Source: Agrobacterium tumefaciens
Lineage (GTDB): Bacteria > Pseudomonadota > Alphaproteobacteria > Rhizobiales > Rhizobiaceae
Direction: 5' to 3'
DNA: 64,000 nucleotides
Assembly: GCF_017726655.1 (NCBI RefSeq)
Contig: NZ_CP072309.1
Location: 62,001-126,000, forward strand
Positions 44,760-52,409 of this stretch are shown piece by piece; position 1 is the first letter of the stretch, and each line of letters starts with the position of its first letter. Below the pieces are notes generated by a model. That model was given only the letters and a program-made list of their open reading frames with translations, was not told the origin of the DNA and searched no databases. A program made the position numbers and the translations under genes.

Positions 44760-44821
44760 TGGCAACTCCTCCCTAATGACTGCCAAATTGATGATGAGCG
44801 TAAACGACACTTGCCGTTTTA

Positions 44822-44835
44822 TAACTAATTGGTTA
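44822..44835. promoter_or_regulatory. Candidate TetR operator 1 (TAACTAATTGGTTA)
   Basis: An imperfect 14-bp dyad in the gap between the transporter operon and the divergent tetR gene. It differs at two positions from the perfect dyad TAACCAAATGGTTA at 45749-45762, before the catabolic operon. Confidence 0.65.
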
Positions 44836-44877
44836 CATGGGAACACTGATCGCAAACATTGTCAAGCGGGTGCTTAA

Positions 44878-45576
44878 ATGGAAAAAACGACAAAGGACCA
44901 GCCACTCGACGCGGCCCCGCAAGAAACTCCAGCGCCCAAGCGCAAACGCGCGACGGCACAGGTGCGGAACCCTGAAAGAACCCGGGCAGCCATTCTTGAA
45001 GCGGCCCGCCGCGAGGTGGCGGCGAAGGGCCTTGCCGGCGCTCGAATCGATGTTGTCGCTCGTCGCGCCGGCACCAACAAACGGATGATCTATCACTATT
45101 TCGGCGATAAGGACGCACTTTATCTCGCGGTTCTGGAGGACGCCTATCGCCATATCCGCCACACCGAAAGACGGCTTGACCTGACCCGCAAGCCCCCGTC
45201 GGAGGGCTTACGGGAACTTGCACTTTTCACGTGGCATTATTTCCTCGACCATCCGGAATTTCTGAGCATTCTCGCCACCGAAAACCTCAATAAAGCCCGC
45301 TATCTCAGGCAATCCCCGACGATCACGGCGATGCATTCGAATTTCATTTCGGAACTTGAAGACGTGTTGCGGCGGGGCAGCGAGGCGGGCGAATTTCGCG
45401 ACGGCCTCGATCCGATCGACGTCTATTTGACCATCGCCTCGCTCGGCGCTTTCTATCTTTCGAACCGGTTTACGCTGTCGACGATCTTCCAGCGCGACCT
45501 GACCGACCCATCTGAACTGGAACGCTGGGGCCAGCATATCGTCCACACCCTGCTTGCTGCAGTGCGGCCAGTCTGA
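44878..45576 (+). CDS. TetR-family transcription regulator
   Basis: A 232-aa regulator. A basic N-terminal extension of about 28 residues precedes the helix-turn-helix (Arg-Ala-Ala-Ile-Leu-Glu-Ala-Ala, Gly-Ala-Arg-Ile-Asp-Val-Val-Ala-Arg-Arg-Ala-Gly, Met-Ile-Tyr-His-Tyr-Phe-Gly). An all-helical ligand domain follows, with a TetR_C-like Phe-Leu-Ser-Ile-Leu-Ala-Thr-Glu-Asn segment. It sits between the transporter operon and the four-gene catabolic operon, and matching dyads lie in front of both, so it probably represses both. It has a weak ribosome site. A terminator follows. Confidence 0.92.
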   Translation: MEKTTKDQPLDAAPQETPAPKRKRATAQVRNPERTRAAILEAARREVAAKGLAGARIDVVARRAGTNKRMIYHYFGDKDALYLAVLEDAYRHIRHTERRLDLTRKPPSEGLRELALFTWHYFLDHPEFLSILATENLNKARYLRQSPTITAMHSNFISELEDVLRRGSEAGEFRDGLDPIDVYLTIASLGAFYLSNRFTLSTIFQRDLTDPSELERWGQHIVHTLLAAVRPV

Positions 45577-45612
45577 ACCAAGAGAAGCGAATTCTCGTTT
45601 AACAACAGCGAG

Positions 45613-45653
45613 GACGCGCTATTCGCATCCGCGAAGCGCGTCGTTTTCTTTTG
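45613..45653 (+). terminator. Rho-independent terminator after the tetR gene
   Basis: The GACGCGC/GCGCGTC arms with an inner TTCGC/GCGAA stem (2-nt bulge, ATCC loop) are followed by GTTTTCTTTT. Confidence 0.75.
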
Positions 45654-45718
45654 CACCGCGGTGGGGAAGGCTGACCGCTGCTCTTCTCAAAATCCGAACT
45701 TTTCCTGCCAAAAACACC

Positions 45719-45762
45719 TTGACAGATCGCACTCTTCACGATCACAAATAACCAAATGGTTA
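45719..45762 (+). promoter_or_regulatory. Promoter with TetR operator 2 (TAACCAAATGGTTA)
   Basis: A TTGACA -35 box lies at 45719-45724. A perfect dyad at 45749-45762 covers the expected -10/start region. Binding there would block the promoter of the Gfo/Idh operon. The -10 box itself is poor, perhaps because the operator overlays it. Confidence 0.65.
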
Positions 45763-45821
45763 CAAATAGCCATGTTTGACGGAAGCGGCTTTCGGGAAAA
45801 GGCCGCCTTGGGAGGAAATTC

Positions 45822-46964
45822 ATGAAACGTATCGGCGTTATCATGCACGGCATCACCGGCCGCATGGGTTACAACCAGCACCTCGTGCGCTCCGTTCTCG
45901 CTATTCGCGATCAGGGCGGCGTGCTTTTGAAGAACGGCGAAAGGGTCATGCTTGACCCCATTCTGGTCGGCCGCAATGGCGCGAAGATCGAGGAAATCGC
46001 CAGGAAGCACAATGTTGCCCGCTGGACGACCGATATCGACGCAGCTTTGGCAAACCCCGATGACACGCTGTTCTTCGATGCCGGCACCACGCAGATGCGC
46101 GGCAGCCTTTTGGAGAAAGCCATCAAGGCCGGCAAGAACGTCTATTGCGAAAAACCCATTTCCGACACGATGGAAGAGGCGCTGGCAATTGCGAGGCTCG
46201 CCGAAAGCGCCGGCGTCAAGCACGGCGTGGTGCAGGATAAGCTGTTCTTGCCCGGCCTGCGAAAGCTCGCCATGCTGCGCGACAGCGGCTTTTTCGGCAA
46301 AATCCTCTCCGTGCGGGGCGAATTCGGTTACTGGGTGTTCGAGGGCGACTGGCAGCCGGCGCAGCGCCCGTCATGGAACTACCGCCTGAAGGACGGCGGC
46401 GGTATCATTCTCGATATGCTGTGCCACTGGCGTTATGTGCTCGACAATCTCTTCGGCCCGGTGAAATCCGTGAGCTGCCTCGGCGCGACGCACATTCCCG
46501 AACGTTTCGATGAACAGGGCAAAGCCTACAAGGCGGATGCGGACGACGCCGCCTACGCCACCTTTGAACTGGAGGGCGGGATTATCGCCCACATCAACTC
46601 TTCATGGGCGGTGCGCGTGCGTCGCGACGATCTCGTCACCTTCCAAGTAGATGGCACCCATGGTTCGGCGGTGGCGGGCCTGACGAAATGCTTCACCCAG
46701 CACCGCACCAACACGCCAAAGCCGGTGTGGAACCCCGACCAGCCGCAGACCATCGACTTCTACAAGACCTGGCAGGAAGTGCCTGACAATGTCGTCTATG
46801 ACAACGGCTTCAAGGCGCAGTGGGAAATGTTCGTGCGCCATCTCGTCGACAATGACCCATGGCCCTATGGGCTGATGGAAGGCGTGAAGGGCGTGCAGCT
46901 TGCCGAGCTGGGGCTGAGATCGTGGAAGGAACGCCGCTGGCTCGACGTTCCCGCCATTTCCTGA
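45822..46964 (+). CDS. Gfo/Idh/MocA-family oxidoreductase
   Basis: A 380-aa NAD(P)-dependent dehydrogenase, first gene of the catabolic operon. The N-terminal Rossmann region begins Ile-Gly-Val-Ile-Met-His-Gly-Ile-Thr-Gly-Arg-Met-Gly. The family catalytic motif is Tyr-Cys-Glu-Lys-Pro-Ile-Ser, and the C-terminal domain has Gly-Gly-Gly-Ile-Ile-Leu-Asp-Met-Leu-Cys-His-Trp. Oxidation or reduction of a sugar or glycoside hydroxyl is expected; the position cannot be read from sequence. It has a strong GGGAGGA ribosome site. The operon is linked to the sugar ABC transporter by shared operators. Confidence 0.92.
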   Translation: MKRIGVIMHGITGRMGYNQHLVRSVLAIRDQGGVLLKNGERVMLDPILVGRNGAKIEEIARKHNVARWTTDIDAALANPDDTLFFDAGTTQMRGSLLEKAIKAGKNVYCEKPISDTMEEALAIARLAESAGVKHGVVQDKLFLPGLRKLAMLRDSGFFGKILSVRGEFGYWVFEGDWQPAQRPSWNYRLKDGGGIILDMLCHWRYVLDNLFGPVKSVSCLGATHIPERFDEQGKAYKADADDAAYATFELEGGIIAHINSSWAVRVRRDDLVTFQVDGTHGSAVAGLTKCFTQHRTNTPKPVWNPDQPQTIDFYKTWQEVPDNVVYDNGFKAQWEMFVRHLVDNDPWPYGLMEGVKGVQLAELGLRSWKERRWLDVPAIS

Positions 46965-46974
46965 GGAGGCTGAC

Positions 46975-48138
46975 GTGAACGAACTCAAGCTTCCGAAGGA
47001 CGACCGCAGCATCGAGGTCTACACGCTGTCCGGCACACCGGTCGCTGTTGAAAAACGAAGTGCTGCGGATTTCAACCGCGTCGCCTTCGCCGCCGCTCAC
47101 GTGGTGGCCGATCCGCTTGCCGACAACGATCCGTGGCTGACACCGGCCATCGACTGGGATGCGACCTTACGTTTCCGTTACCGGCTGTGGGACCTCGGCC
47201 TTGGCGTGGCCGAAGCCATGGACACGGCGCAGCGCGGCATGGGGCTGGCATGGCCGCAGGCGCAGGAGCTGATCTCCCGGTCGCTGAAGGAAGCCGCCAG
47301 TCGCAAGGATGCGCTGATTGCCTGCGGGGTGGGCACCGATCATCTGAACGGCAGCGGTTACGATCTGAATCAGATTGTCCACTCTTACCTTGAACAGCTT
47401 GATTTTGTTCAGGGTGAAGGCGGTCGCGTTATCCTGATGGCGAGCCGCGCTCTGGCCGCTGCCGCTCGTTCCCCGGATGATTATCTCACGGCTTATTCCA
47501 GAGTGCTCTCGCGCGCCGAGCAGAAAGTTGTGATCCACTGGCTGGGCGAGATGTTCGACCCGGCGCTTGAGGGTTATTGGGGCTCGGGCGACCATATGAT
47601 GGCGATGGACACCTGCCTTGCCATGATAGAGGAGAATGCCGACAAGATCGACGGCATCAAGATTTCGCTTCTTTCCAAGGAGAAGGAAATTGCCATGCGC
47701 CGCCGCCTGCCCGCGGGCGTGCGCATGTATACCGGTGACGATTTCAATTATGCCGAATTGATCGCCGGCGACGCACAAGGACATTCGGACGCCCTGCTCG
47801 GCATTTTCGACGCCATTGCGCCCGCCGCCTCCAAAGCTCTCGCTAGTCTGAAGCGCGGCGCTGACAATGAATTCTTCGACATTCTGGAGCCGACGGTGGC
47901 GCTCTCGCGTCACATCTTCAAGGCACCTACCCGCTTCTACAAGACAGGTGTGGTGTTCCTCGCCTACCTCAACGGATCGCAGGACCATTTCACCATGGTT
48001 GGCGGACAGGAAAGCACTCGTTCCACGCAGCATTTCGCCGAGCTTTTCCGGCTGGCGGACAAGGCCAACGTGCTGGCTGAACCTGACCTGGCGACGCACC
48101 GCATGAAGGCGTTCCTTTCGGTCCGGGGCATCGGCTAA
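46975..48138 (+). CDS. DUF993 protein, probable class I aldolase/lyase-like
   Basis: A 387-aa protein of the DUF993 family, described as related to dihydrodipicolinate synthases. A candidate Schiff-base lysine is Lys229 (Asp-Gly-Ile-Lys-Ile-Ser). The region after it (Gly-Val-Arg-Met-Tyr-Thr-Gly-Asp-Asp) resembles the second half of the DHDPS barrel. An early segment reads Cys-Gly-Val-Gly-Thr-Asp-His. The reaction is unknown; carbon-carbon cleavage or dehydration of an oxidised sugar is the likely class. It has a GTG start with AGGAGG upstream, 10 bp after the dehydrogenase gene. Confidence 0.85.
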   Translation: MNELKLPKDDRSIEVYTLSGTPVAVEKRSAADFNRVAFAAAHVVADPLADNDPWLTPAIDWDATLRFRYRLWDLGLGVAEAMDTAQRGMGLAWPQAQELISRSLKEAASRKDALIACGVGTDHLNGSGYDLNQIVHSYLEQLDFVQGEGGRVILMASRALAAAARSPDDYLTAYSRVLSRAEQKVVIHWLGEMFDPALEGYWGSGDHMMAMDTCLAMIEENADKIDGIKISLLSKEKEIAMRRRLPAGVRMYTGDDFNYAELIAGDAQGHSDALLGIFDAIAPAASKALASLKRGADNEFFDILEPTVALSRHIFKAPTRFYKTGVVFLAYLNGSQDHFTMVGGQESTRSTQHFAELFRLADKANVLAEPDLATHRMKAFLSVRGIG

Positions 48139-48165
48139 GGCAGCAGAACCAGGGGAGATATCGAT

Positions 48166-48987
48166 ATGAGCCTTGAAGGCCTTTCAATCAATTTCGCCAC
48201 CGTGCGGCAAGGCGCTAACTTCAGCGCCATTGTTGACGCCTGCCTCGCCCACGGCATCACAGCTATCTCGCCGTGGCGCGAGCAGGTCCACGGGATCGGG
48301 CTGACCGAAGCCGCGCGCATCGTCGAAGCGAACGGCCTGCGCCTTTCCGGCCATTGCCGTGGCGGCTTTTTCCCCGCCACCGATGCCGAAGGCCGCCGGC
48401 TCGCCATCGAGGACAATAAACGCGCCGTCGATGAGGCCGCGGCCATGAATGCGGACTGCCTCGTGCTTGTCGTGGGCGGCCTTCCCGCCGGTTCGCGCGA
48501 TCTTAAAGGTGCGCGGCAGATGGTGGAGGACGGCATGGCCGAACTTCTTCCCTACGCCCGAGCCGCCGGCGTGCCACTCGCCATAGAGCCGCTTCATCCC
48601 TTTTATGCTGCGGACCGGGCCTGTTTCAACACGCTCAAACAGTCGCTCGATCTCTGTGATCGGCTGGGCGAAGGAACCGGCGTCGCGATCGACGTCTACC
48701 ATGTCTGGTGGGATCCGGAACTGGAGGAGCAGGTGGCGCGTGCGGGCAGGAACGGGCAAATTCTCGCCCACCACATCTGCGATTGGCTGGTGCCGACCAC
48801 CGATCCGCTCAATGATCGCGGCATGATGGGCGACGGCGTGATTGATCTCAAGGCGTTTCGCGCCATGATCGAGGCCGCCGGCTTCCACGGCCCGCAGGAA
48901 GTGGAGATTTTCTCGCATCGCTGGCAGGCACGGCCGATGGATGAGGTTCTGTCCACCGTGGTCGAGCGATTCAAGACTGTTTGTTGA
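48166..48987 (+). CDS. Sugar phosphate isomerase/epimerase-family TIM barrel
   Basis: A 273-aa xylose-isomerase-like barrel. Metal ligand candidates are Glu in Leu-Ala-Ile-Glu-Pro-Leu-His-Pro, Asp and His in Ile-Asp-Val-Tyr-His-Val-Trp-Trp, His in His-His-Ile-Cys-Asp-Trp, and Glu in Glu-Val-Glu-Ile-Phe-Ser. It is third in the operon. Together with two Gfo/Idh dehydrogenases it resembles sets that oxidise a glycoside to a keto-form and then open it, a pattern known for C-glycoside and 3-keto-glycoside breakdown. It differs clearly in sequence from the barrel at 38858. Confidence 0.88.
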   Translation: MSLEGLSINFATVRQGANFSAIVDACLAHGITAISPWREQVHGIGLTEAARIVEANGLRLSGHCRGGFFPATDAEGRRLAIEDNKRAVDEAAAMNADCLVLVVGGLPAGSRDLKGARQMVEDGMAELLPYARAAGVPLAIEPLHPFYAADRACFNTLKQSLDLCDRLGEGTGVAIDVYHVWWDPELEEQVARAGRNGQILAHHICDWLVPTTDPLNDRGMMGDGVIDLKAFRAMIEAAGFHGPQEVEIFSHRWQARPMDEVLSTVVERFKTVC

Positions 48988-49005
48988 TTATCCGGGAGAG
49001 TGACA

Positions 49006-50241
49006 ATGCCTGAAAGGGTGAAACGCAAACGTTACGCGCTGGTCGGCACCGGCAATCGCGGCACCACCATGTGGGGCCGCGAATTGCTGGCCGGCTGGAG
49101 CGATTATGTCGAGCTGGTAGGCATTTGCGACCTGAACCTGATGCGCGCCGAACGCGCCCGCGCCATGATGGGATCGATCGCGCCGCTTTACGATGATTTC
49201 GACCAAATGATGCTGGAGCAGCGCCCGGAACTGGTAATCGTCTGCACCCCTGACGACACGCATGATGACATTATCATCCGTGCGCTGGAAGGCGGAGCCG
49301 ATGTCATCAGCGAAAAACCGATGACCACTACCCCGGAGAAGATCGATCGCATTCGCGCGGCGGAAGCCAAAAGCGGTCGCCGTGTCGACGTGTCGTTCAA
49401 TTACCGTTTCTCCCCCACCGCCGCCCGCATCAAGGAGCTGATCGACGAAGGCGCCATCGGCACGGTAACCTCGGTCGATTTCCACTGGTATCTCGATAAC
49501 CACCACGGCGCGGATTATTTCCGCCGCTGGCACGCCTTCACCGAACATTCCGGCAGTCTGTTCGTCCACAAGGCCACCCACCATTTCGATCTCTTGAACT
49601 GGTATCTCGATTCCGACCCCGTGGAAGTGAAGGGGTTCGGACAGCTGCTGCATTATGGCAAGAATGGCCCGTTCCGCGGAACGCGCTGTCGCACCTGTCC
49701 GCACAAGGATGAGTGTGATTATTTCATGGATCTCGGTGCCGATCCCTTCCTTGATGCTCTCTATGAAGACCCGTCGAGCATTGACGGCTACATGCGTGAT
49801 GCCTGTGTCTTCCGGGAGGAGATCGACATTCCCGACACGATGAGCGCTTCGATCCGTTACGAGAGCGGCGTGCAGGTTTCCTATTCGCTCAACACCTACA
49901 TGCCGATAGAGGGCCACCACGTTGCCTTCAATGGCCACAAGGGTCGCATCGAGATGCGCCAATATGAAAAGCAGCCGTGGACCGAACCCCCTGCCGACGA
50001 AATCCTCGTCGTCAAAAGTTTTGGCGGCGGTGTCGAGCGCATATGGGTGCCGCATGAGCCGGGCGGCCACTATGGCGGGGACAACCGTATGCGCGACATG
50101 ATTTTCAAGCCTGGCTCCAATGATCGGCTGCGGCAGCGGGCGGGCTCACGCGCAGGCGCCATGTCCGTTCTGACCGGCGTGGCGGCCCTGAAAAGCGCCC
50201 GTGAAGGCGGATCCCAGCCTATAAAATCGCTGCCGCTTTAG
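49006..50241 (+). CDS. Gfo/Idh/MocA-family oxidoreductase with a cysteine cluster
   Basis: A 411-aa NAD(P)-dependent dehydrogenase, last in the operon. The Rossmann turn is Gly-Thr-Gly-Asn-Arg-Gly, the catalytic motif Ser-Glu-Lys-Pro-Met, and the C-terminal motif His-Lys-Ala-Thr-His-His-Phe-Asp-Leu-Leu-Asn-Trp. An insertion holds Cys-Arg-Thr-Cys-Pro-His-Lys-Asp-Glu-Cys, with a fourth Cys about 40 residues later (Asp-Ala-Cys-Val-Phe), which could bind zinc or an iron-sulfur cluster. The start at 49006 has GGGAGAG upstream. Two distinct family members in one operon suggest an oxidation and a later reduction. Confidence 0.92.
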   Translation: MPERVKRKRYALVGTGNRGTTMWGRELLAGWSDYVELVGICDLNLMRAERARAMMGSIAPLYDDFDQMMLEQRPELVIVCTPDDTHDDIIIRALEGGADVISEKPMTTTPEKIDRIRAAEAKSGRRVDVSFNYRFSPTAARIKELIDEGAIGTVTSVDFHWYLDNHHGADYFRRWHAFTEHSGSLFVHKATHHFDLLNWYLDSDPVEVKGFGQLLHYGKNGPFRGTRCRTCPHKDECDYFMDLGADPFLDALYEDPSSIDGYMRDACVFREEIDIPDTMSASIRYESGVQVSYSLNTYMPIEGHHVAFNGHKGRIEMRQYEKQPWTEPPADEILVVKSFGGGVERIWVPHEPGGHYGGDNRMRDMIFKPGSNDRLRQRAGSRAGAMSVLTGVAALKSAREGGSQPIKSLPL

Positions 50242-50362
50242 TCTTCGATCCGCAGACAAGGTTGTTGCTGCTCAATTTACGAAAAAGAACGGGCGATATT
50301 CCGCAGATTACGCGCTTCTTCCCTACCGGTAGAGTGACTGCCGGGGGAAGAAAGAGTGAGTC

Positions 50363-50482
50363 ATGTCCAGTTTGCAGTCCATCGTTCCGCTTATCGTCAT
50401 CGTCCTCTGCCTCATTGTGTTCTTCAAGTGGGTGGGACGGGATATGAACCGCGAAGAGAAAAAACCGCGTTCCCGACGCTAA
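50363..50482 (+). CDS. Small single-pass membrane protein, 39 aa
   Basis: The ATG at 50363 follows a GGGGGAAG stretch. Residues 6-22 are one hydrophobic helix (Ile-Val-Pro-Leu-Ile-Val-Ile-Val-Leu), followed by a Lys/Arg-rich tail ending Ser-Arg-Arg. It is typical of short stress-related membrane proteins. No family is recognised. Confidence 0.6.
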   Translation: MSSLQSIVPLIVIVLCLIVFFKWVGRDMNREEKKPRSRR

Positions 50483-50565
50483 GCTCGTTCTCCTGAAGCG
50501 TTCTCCGCCTTGATTGCGGAACCTCGTCTGCGCAACAGCGTTTTCCCGTCAAAAGGAGAACCTTC

Positions 50566-50736
50566 ATGACGCAAGAGCAAACGCCAAAACGCGATGATAA
50601 CAAGCCCTCCAAGGCCAGCGATATTCCGCCGGCGGGTCCCCACGCCAAACCCTCGCTTACAGACAATGAAAAGACCCCTGGCGCCGGCAGCCTGCCGGAT
50701 GGCGATGGCAAGGATGTCACGCCGGGCTCCGGTTGA
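50566..50736 (+). CDS. Small hydrophilic protein, 56 aa
   Basis: AAAGGAG lies ten bases before the ATG at 50566. The protein is Pro/Gly/Asp/Lys-rich with no hydrophobic segment and is probably disordered (Pro-Pro-Ala-Gly-Pro, Pro-Gly-Ala-Gly-Ser-Leu-Pro-Asp-Gly-Asp-Gly). It is unrecognised. Its position next to cspA suggests a stress role at most. Confidence 0.6.
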   Translation: MTQEQTPKRDDNKPSKASDIPPAGPHAKPSLTDNEKTPGAGSLPDGDGKDVTPGSG

Positions 50737-50947
50737 CGCCAATAGCGCCGAAATATCATACATTTAATATATCTCGGCGCATTAACAGCAGCTTAGCCTT
50801 CAAATACGAGACGAAAATCCTGTTTCTCCGCTTCGGTCATTGCAAAATCAAAAATTGAGCCTATATTTGCTTCATCGACCATTGCTTGTGACGTCGTTCT
50901 GGAACAGACTGTTCCCCGTCGGATTTCCTCTCAAATAATCGATCTTA

Positions 50948-50997
50948 TCCCGCAAGGTATCGCGGGAACCACAACGATTCTACGAAAGGAAATCGTT
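50948..50997 (+). promoter_or_regulatory. Structured cspA leader with the ribosome site in a hairpin loop
   Basis: Two hairpins lie directly before cspA. TCCCGC/GCGGGA spans 50948-50967. AACGATT (50973-50979) and AATCGTT (50991-50997) form a perfect 7-bp stem whose 11-nt loop contains the AAAGGA ribosome site, ending at the base before the ATG. This suggests temperature-sensitive translation. The 261-bp gap upstream of cspA (50737-50997) is long enough for a cold-shock leader; no other element was seen. Confidence 0.6.
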
Positions 50998-51207
50998 ATG
51001 AACACTGGTACTGTAAAGTGGTTTAACGCCACCAAGGGCTTCGGCTTCATTCAGCCTGACAACGGCGGCACGGACGTTTTCGTTCACATCTCCGCTGTTG
51101 AGCGCGCAGGCATGCGTTCTCTGAACGACGGCCAGAAGATCAGCTACGAGATCGTCCAGGACCGTCGTTCTGGCAAAAGCTCGGCTGACAACCTTCAGGC
51201 AGCTTGA
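50998..51207 (+). CDS. cspA: Cold-shock protein, CspA family
   Basis: A 69-aa single cold-shock domain. RNP1 is Lys-Gly-Phe-Gly-Phe-Ile-Gln-Pro and RNP2 Asp-Val-Phe-Val-His-Ile-Ser. It binds single-stranded RNA/DNA and melts RNA structure. It is normal length, preceded by a structured leader and followed by a terminator whose upstream block is duplicated 1.3 kb away. Confidence 0.95.
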   Translation: MNTGTVKWFNATKGFGFIQPDNGGTDVFVHISAVERAGMRSLNDGQKISYEIVQDRRSGKSSADNLQAA

Positions 51208-51229
51208 TATTCGTCATTTCCAAACCGCA

Positions 51230-51300
51230 GACCACGGATGTACTGGCTGCAGGTTAGGATGACTGTGAGAGGTCGGGTCAACGCCCGGCCTTTTGTTTTT
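51230..51300 (+). terminator. cspA 3' element and terminator (repeat copy 1)
   Basis: The 18-mer gaccacggatgtactggc (51230-51247) is followed 23 bp later by the hairpin GGTCGGG-tcaacg-CCCGGCC and TTTTGTTTTT (51271-51300). The same arrangement recurs at 52512-52590. Confidence 0.8.
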
Positions 51301-51316
51301 GGGCCATGGAGGTCCT

Positions 51317-51607
51317 ATGCGTAAAAATTCCTACAAGTCCGGGGACACGGTTTTTCTGAAGCCCGGTGTCATCGGCAACAACCAGCCCAAAGGTCCTGCG
51401 CGCGTGATGTCCGTCATGCCGGAGGGACAGGGCGTCGTTCGTCTCAGGGTGCGCTTCCAGCAGGAAAATTTCGACCGCAGTATTGCGATCGACGAAATAG
51501 ATTTGTCAGCGTCCACCACGCCGACGCCACGCGCCAGCGAAAACACGTCGGTGCGCGAAGCGGGATCCAGCTGGATCAACCTGAGTTCCATCAAAGTCAG
51601 AAAGTAG
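51317..51607 (+). CDS. Hypothetical small beta-rich protein, 96 aa
   Basis: The start at 51317 has GGAGG upstream. The first 65 residues look like a small beta barrel (Ser-Gly-Asp-Thr-Val-Phe-Leu-Lys-Pro-Gly, Gly-Val-Val-Arg-Leu-Arg-Val-Arg-Phe). A Ser/Thr-rich tail follows, ending Lys-Val-Arg-Lys. The SH3-like strand pattern would suit an RNA- or ribosome-associated role, but I do not recognise the family. It lies 27 bp before the S21 gene. Confidence 0.65.
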   Translation: MRKNSYKSGDTVFLKPGVIGNNQPKGPARVMSVMPEGQGVVRLRVRFQQENFDRSIAIDEIDLSASTTPTPRASENTSVREAGSSWINLSSIKVRK

Positions 51608-51634
51608 CAGCGTCGGCTGCTAAAGGAGAATTTC

Positions 51635-51871
51635 TTGCAAGTACTCGTCCGCGACAACAATGTAGACCAAGCCCTTCGCGTTCTGAAAAAGAGAATGCAG
51701 CGCGAGGGCATATTCCGCGAAATGCGTGCACGCGAATCCTACGAAAAGCCTTCGGAAAAGCGGGTCCGTGAACAGGCCGAAGCCGTGCGTCGTCATCGCA
51801 AGCTGGAAAAGAAGAAGATGCAGCGTGAGGGCCTGCTGCCGGCGCCGAAGAAGGCTGCCCGCACCCGCTAA
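51635..51871 (+). CDS. rpsU: 30S ribosomal protein S21
   Basis: A 78-aa protein that matches S21 from its start: [30 protein letters not shown]. A TTG start is set by AAAGGAGAA upstream and by homology. S21 helps base-pairing of the mRNA leader with 16S rRNA. Rhizobia often have more than one copy; this one, beside cspA, may be the stress-linked paralogue. Confidence 0.93.
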   Translation: MQVLVRDNNVDQALRVLKKRMQREGIFREMRARESYEKPSEKRVREQAEAVRRHRKLEKKKMQREGLLPAPKKAARTR

Positions 51872-51907
51872 GCCGCTCGACACTGCTCTTGCCCAAAGGA
51901 GAATGCC

Positions 51908-52123
51908 ATGGCCGCGACTAAAGAAGCTTTTTTCAAACCCGGCAAATTATCTGCGCAGGACAAAGCATCATTGACGGATAGCGCCGCAAAGCAGATCATC
52001 AATGCCGAGGCTGACCAGCGCGCCCGCAAAACGGAACGACTTCGTCAGCTTCGTGAAGCACAGGAAGCGACTGTTATTGTCGACGCTCCCGTTGCCGCGA
52101 AAAAACGATCCGGCAAGAGATAG
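51908..52123 (+). CDS. Small basic hypothetical protein, 71 aa
   Basis: AAAGGAG precedes the ATG at 51908. The centre is one long charged helix (Gln-Arg-Ala-Arg-Lys-Thr-Glu-Arg-Leu-Arg-Gln-Leu-Arg), with a basic tail ending Ser-Gly-Lys-Arg. The composition suggests nucleic-acid binding. It lies 36 bp after S21. Confidence 0.65.
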   Translation: MAATKEAFFKPGKLSAQDKASLTDSAAKQIINAEADQRARKTERLRQLREAQEATVIVDAPVAAKKRSGKR

Positions 52124-52215
52124 CCGTTCGGGATCTCCGGAAACGCTGCGAAAACTGCATCAGGAGCGGATCATCCATAGCCGCCAGTGGCTATGGAATT
52201 CAGGAGGAGGACACC

Positions 52216-52353
52216 ATGGCCAAGGGTCAGTTGCGCAGCAACAAGGAAATCCGAAAACCCAAAAAGGACAAGACGAAAGCGCCGGCAGCAGCCCCTGCTG
52301 GCTCGCAGGTCAAGTTCGCAAACGCCACCACGGCGGACGGCAAAAAGAAATAG
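52216..52353 (+). CDS. Very small basic protein, 45 aa
   Basis: CAGGAGGAG precedes the ATG at 52216. About a quarter of the residues are Lys, with an Ala/Pro hinge in the middle and a Lys-Lys-Lys end. It is unrecognised, but similar in character to the small basic neighbours, so probably nucleic-acid or ribosome associated. Confidence 0.6.
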   Translation: MAKGQLRSNKEIRKPKKDKTKAPAAAPAGSQVKFANATTADGKKK

Positions 52354-52409
52354 TGCGGCCTGTGGCCTGCGTATCAAGTCGAATAAATTCATCGATATCG
52401 ATGCCGGAC

